64,000 bases of DNA from Ascidia mentula. Lineage: Eukaryota > Chordata > Ascidiacea > Phlebobranchia > Ascidiidae. The first letter of the stretch is position 1. Every line of letters starts with the position of its first letter. The stretch is taken from the NCBI GenBank assembly GCA_947561715.1, contig OX387203.1, forward strand, positions 16,120,001 to 16,184,000, written 5' to 3'. A program made the translations under genes and the position numbers. Below the pieces are notes generated by a model. That model ran no database searches and had not been told where the DNA came from. It worked only from the letters and a program-made list of their open reading frames with translations. Positions 60,130 to 64,000 of the stretch are shown here, piece by piece.

Positions 60130-62795
60130 ATGGGACAAACCAACGAAAGTTGCAGCATGTCGAAGTATAGTTTTGACAAAGGTGGTGTAATAGCCGAAAA
60201 CGATGGCGTACAAGTCCGCATGTAAGTTGCAAATGTTGCTTAAAAAATTGTCGGATATATTTATCATCAGTATTTAATACTACACGGAAAAACACAGTAA
60301 TATGGTGCAATATTTAAATGTATCGCTTATATTTACAGGATAGATTTTTCGTAAAATTTTTGATTGTTTCAGATGTCGGAGAAAAGAAGATAATCACATT
60401 TTTGCTGCAAAAATTGTCGGCCCAGGATATTACGGAGAGAGGGAAAATGAAAGGGAGATTCTTGACAAAATCGACTGCGAAAATGTGATCAGATTTTACG
60501 ATTACTTTCAGATGCATTTAGAAACTTATTTTAACTGAGAAAAAATCAGTGAATGTCAGTGTATTTTTGTTGTTAGGGAAATGAATACAATTACTCCTTT
60601 CTGGATCTCTGCAGCGGAGATGCTTCTCAAGTACTTTTGTATACCGTTAATTTGTGTATTGCATATTAAGCATCACTTGAACAGCTTTACCTTAGCATCA
60701 CTTTACCAATTTATCCTTGTGCAACTTTGATGATCCAAAAATAACATAAACATGTTACAATACGTCATTAACAACGTTTAATTTGGCCACCGCAGAGGTG
60801 AAGAAAATATCAATATAAAAAAATAAACAAAAATTCTAAAATCAGTTAATAGAACGTAGCATACGAGCGTTCGTTTGTGGTAACTATATTAAAATTGTCG
60901 ACTTAAAGTGACTTTTACTTGTAGTGTTTTTCCAATATAATGGGTTTGGACACTAAAATTTGCCACGAATAAATACAGTGGATCCTCTAAATTGAAAAAT
61001 ATTAGTGCTTGTGTCTTTTTGTTGGTAGGAAAAACAATTCAGCTGCTTTATTATGGAACTCTGCAGCGGAGAAGTTTCTCAAGTATTTCTACATATTGTT
61101 AATTTCTGTATTGCATATTAAGCTGTAGTCGTTTTTATTTTTTCATGAAAACTTGTTGACATAAAAATAAATTATAATTTTGCTGCTGTTTTCATGGTTT
61201 TTATGTCTTTTCAGTGGGTTGCCAACATGAAGGGTAATTCTAGTGATCCAATTGATCCCGAAACGGGAATGAATTTAAAGAAAAGTTTCTTGGAATATTT
61301 TGATGTTGGACCACTCGACATACTGCGTCAGTCCATTACTGGTGTAAAGTATTAACATGAAACTGGCATAGGTTTGTACACAGTCGGCCACGCAGACGAT
61401 TTCTCAGCTTATTTGCTTGTTTTATGTTCAGTTCACGGCAAAATCAACCCTGAAAAAAAAAGTTGTAGTAAAAGTTACTGACTTTGGTTTCAGTAGACAG
61501 AATTCCAGATTAATGGTAAGTAGAACATATTTTGCAAAGAACACATCAACAGGATCACATTGTTTTTCAGATAAGGAGCCATGATATATTTTCTCTCGGT
61601 GAATACATTTACTACGTTCTTACTATTGGAGGATCCATGTTTCAAAGGGAAACAAAACAACCAATCAATTTTCAAAGCAGAAAAGCGCCAGAATTCCATG
61701 GTTTGGAACACTCTGCATTGCTGACAATGGAACAAAAAGTAACTACCCGCGACCTGCTGAAAAGAATGGTTGCCGATGATCCTACATGTCGGCCAAACAT
61801 TCATACTGTGGAAATTCATCCAAGATTTTGGGAAGACAAACGAAAAGTGGAATTTTTTGAGGTCAGTTCTGTCTTTGTATGCATTCGTTTGAAGCATTCC
61901 TTATAAGGTGTAACAGATTCACTTAATAAGTAAAATTTAAATCTGGTAAAAAATACTTTTTTTTGTGGAAATACTTTGGTTGCTTAACCCAATGGTTTTT
62001 AACAGAGGACGCAAACAAGAGCGCATCGTGACGTGAAATTTCAGCACGAGCAAAATTAAAAAAAATAACGCAAAGGGTTCGCGACCATTCTGACGTCATC
62101 AAAAGGGGATCTGAAGAATGAAAACTACTGGCTAAACCCATGTGTTTTTCTTTCTGGCAGGATATAAGACGTGTTTTGGAAATTGACGACTACATTGACA
62201 TAGAAAAGTTCAACATGTTCAATGAAGCTTATTTGTCTGATTCACAATATAGTGGCGAAGAAAAGTACAGAAAGTTTAACTTAACTGGCGCCACCCCAAG
62301 GTTTAATCGTAACAATTGCAATGGAATTCAACACATTATTCGAGAGTTGAGAAACAAGGTAATATGTTTTTATCAACATAAAATCTATTTAACAGAGAGC
62401 AAATGAAATGAAATGCAATTGTGTTTGCACAAAAAACAACAACGCCGATGAACAATTACAAAAAATAAGTTTCCCCTTGTCCATTACACACCACAACGTA
62501 CCTGACGACGTGTTACGTAGTAAATATTTTGGACAATACCAACACATAATGATTGAAGCTTAATGTTTTTATGTGAATTGTCACATGTCCTAATGTTAAT
62601 TTACAATGTCAGGCGACCCATGCCGCTCAGCTGCCAAAAGAGGAAATGAGTTACTTCGGTTTAACACCAGGACGGGAAAACGGAAACAAGTTTTTGGGGC
62701 GATTTCTGGCCAACTTTCCGCACTTGCTCATTCACTGCTACGAGTTCTTCCGTGAAGACAGTAAACTGCCTAACAGAAAAAAATATTACGCATAG
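60130..62795 (+). CDS. RNase L/IRE1-like kinase-KEN protein, possibly a pseudogene
   Basis: Exons: 60130-60221, 60373-60511, either 60577-60630 or 61029-61082, 61215-61371, 61432-61515, 61571-61861, 62161-62358 and 62613-62795, giving about 398 aa. Start is MGQTNESCSMSKYSF. The N-lobe has FAAKIV and NVIRFYDYF, and the C-lobe VKVTDFGFSR and SHDIFSLGEYIYYVLTIGG. HPRFWEDKRKVEFF opens a KEN nuclease domain with LRNKATH (the spacing of the catalytic Arg and His in IRE1/RNase L is kept) and NFPHLLIHCYEFF. No ankyrin, luminal or transmembrane part is seen. The HRD motif reads HGK, so the kinase is probably catalytically dead. Lesions: a TAA at 61352 where family members have Leu, one extra A in a run of nine at about 61450, and AT instead of GT after exon 2. 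These mean either a recent pseudogene or sequence errors. Confidence 0.75.
60577..60630 (+). other. Duplicated hinge exon, version a
   Basis: 54 nt, phase 0 at both ends, encoding GNEYNYSFLDLCSGDASQ. The acceptor is TTGTTAG, the donor GTACTT. The copy at 61029-61082 has the same length and phase, and the flanking intron (TTGTATTGCATATTAAGC against CTGTATTGCATATTAAGC) is duplicated too. Confidence 0.75.
61029..61082 (+). other. Duplicated hinge exon, version b
   Basis: 54 nt, phase 0, encoding EKQFSCFIMELCSGEVSQ, closer to the kinase consensus at the hinge (MELC). Including both copies would also keep frame, but would repeat the hinge, so the two are likely alternatives. Confidence 0.75.
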
Positions 62796-64000
62796 TTATT
62801 TAACATTTGGAAATTGTTGCACAAAGGTAGACTTATACCTATTGACTTGTACTTGTTTCCGGTTGACTTGTGTAGAAGTTGAATTTTAGGCATTTTAATA
62901 GGATGTAGTATTTCATATACGCGAGCTTTGAGAATTGTCAAATTGTTGCCTGTACATATGTGTGTTTATTGTACATTTAGTTGCAGTCGTTTGTAAGATT
63001 CAAGTTTCTAATGTACTTTTATCAAAACTTTGATGATCCTACATGATGACCACGTTAAAATAGGTCACGGACTCGGTTAAGAGGAAGTTGAAATTAGTGC
63101 AAAAAGGTTAAATTACCACATCACCAACACAAAGAAAATTCCGGAGTTGTTCAATTTGCACGTGAGTGTTAAGTAAACCCTGTTTCCCATGTGGACTGTT
63201 AATAAAGTGCTAGTCTTATGTTATAGCGTAAATTGTTTCCTCTCGTCTGGGATGTTTGCAGTCTGGTGCTTGGTTATTCGATTATGTTTCTATCGGTTGT
63301 CACGTAAACTGCTTGTGTGAAAAGGATTAAAATTAACCTTGACTGTCCTGGTCCTACAATTGGCACTTAGCAAGAATAAAATTGTAGATATTATTTGGAA
63401 ATATGTTCAAGCGGATGTGAATAAAACACACATTCCTGGAAGTAGTTGCTTTGTCGTTTAATGTGGTTGTGTAAGATGACGCAAATATAGCACTTCGATA
63501 TGCAGCGGTTCTTGATCCGGCAAAGTTTAATATAAAACAGGTAAATGGAAATCAACTTGAATGTAATCTCTTTCCACAAGTGTAAACTACACTGATAACA
63601 ACAAGGGGCAAGAATTTGAAACGGCTTCAATGTGTGAACGAAAAAAGAAATAGCAAATTATAAAACAATTTTGGTCAAACAAATGCGCGTAAGACATTAG
63701 CTGACTGCAACACGATTAGGTGCATTGAATTGATGATGACATAGCAATATTTCAGCTTAGTAATTATAAGATCGTTGATTATGCTTTTTAGTTTAGCGTT
63801 TACTTTCACATACCGAATTTCAGTAAATTGTAAGGTTAAATAAGGACGTTCTTTGTAAACCTTTGACATAAATCACCAATACCATTTATGCAGGAGCATT
63901 ATCCAACCACCATTGTTTGAAACCAGGGAGATACAACATTGGTCGACGATCAGCATCACGCGAACTTCCGAACGGGAATAAATATTTTAGATGTGTAATT
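62796..64000. other. Right edge of window, no gene seen
   Basis: 3' flank of the RNase L-like gene. Short frames only, with no recognised repeat. Confidence 0.35.

Overview
This is a window of animal nuclear DNA. Protein-coding signal is broken into short exons with GT-AG (occasionally GC-AG) introns, the intergenic DNA is AT-rich and full of decayed transposons, and the gene families are metazoan. The mix of an adhesion GPCR, a collagen/fibrinogen lectin, SLC22 transporters, an RZ-finger ZNFX1-like protein, KEN-domain ribonuclease-like and RIP-like kinases, Penelope elements and LINEs ending in short TGATT repeats suggests an invertebrate chordate, most likely a tunicate such as Ciona. The species is inferred, not proven. 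Exon models were built by hand from splice sites, reading-frame phase and family motifs. In the SLC22, lectin and RIP-like kinase models all phases close exactly.

Layout. 266-2104 (+): 3' end of a ZNFX1-like gene. 2.2-9.6 kb: gene-poor DNA with dispersed repeats and a Ty3/gypsy gag relic. 9.6-14.9 kb (+): SLC22 transporter gene A, with a Penelope-type insertion containing a near-perfect 115-bp hairpin in one intron. 15.8-17.7 kb: Penelope-like element with inverted ends. 18.8-23.9 kb (-): adhesion GPCR. 27.3-30.7 kb (-): ficolin-like collagen/fibrinogen lectin. 31.7-32.5 kb: dead LINE. 34.1-38.3 kb (-): SLC22 gene B, an inverted duplicate of gene A with matching exon lengths. 39.3-40.1 kb: inverted-repeat element. 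40.6-46.1 kb (-): RIP-like kinase, 624 aa. 46.7-58.0 kb: a complete 11.3-kb foldback-type MULE transposon. 60.1-62.8 kb (+): an RNase L/IRE1-like kinase-KEN gene with a duplicated exon and possible disabling lesions.

The most striking object is the MULE. It starts with GGTAGATAC, ends with the complement, and is flanked by an exact 9-bp target duplication. About 160 bp of unique terminal inverted repeat leads inward on each side into long arrays of a 57-bp minisatellite in opposite orientation. The core encodes the tail of a MULE transposase joined to a SWIM zinc finger, a Ulp1-type cysteine protease and a PHD finger. A 3.7-kb LINE has inserted into one minisatellite unit and made a 7-bp target duplication.

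ZNFX1-like, ficolin-like, RIP-like kinase and RNase L-like genes in one window would fit an innate-immunity neighbourhood. That link is inference only.
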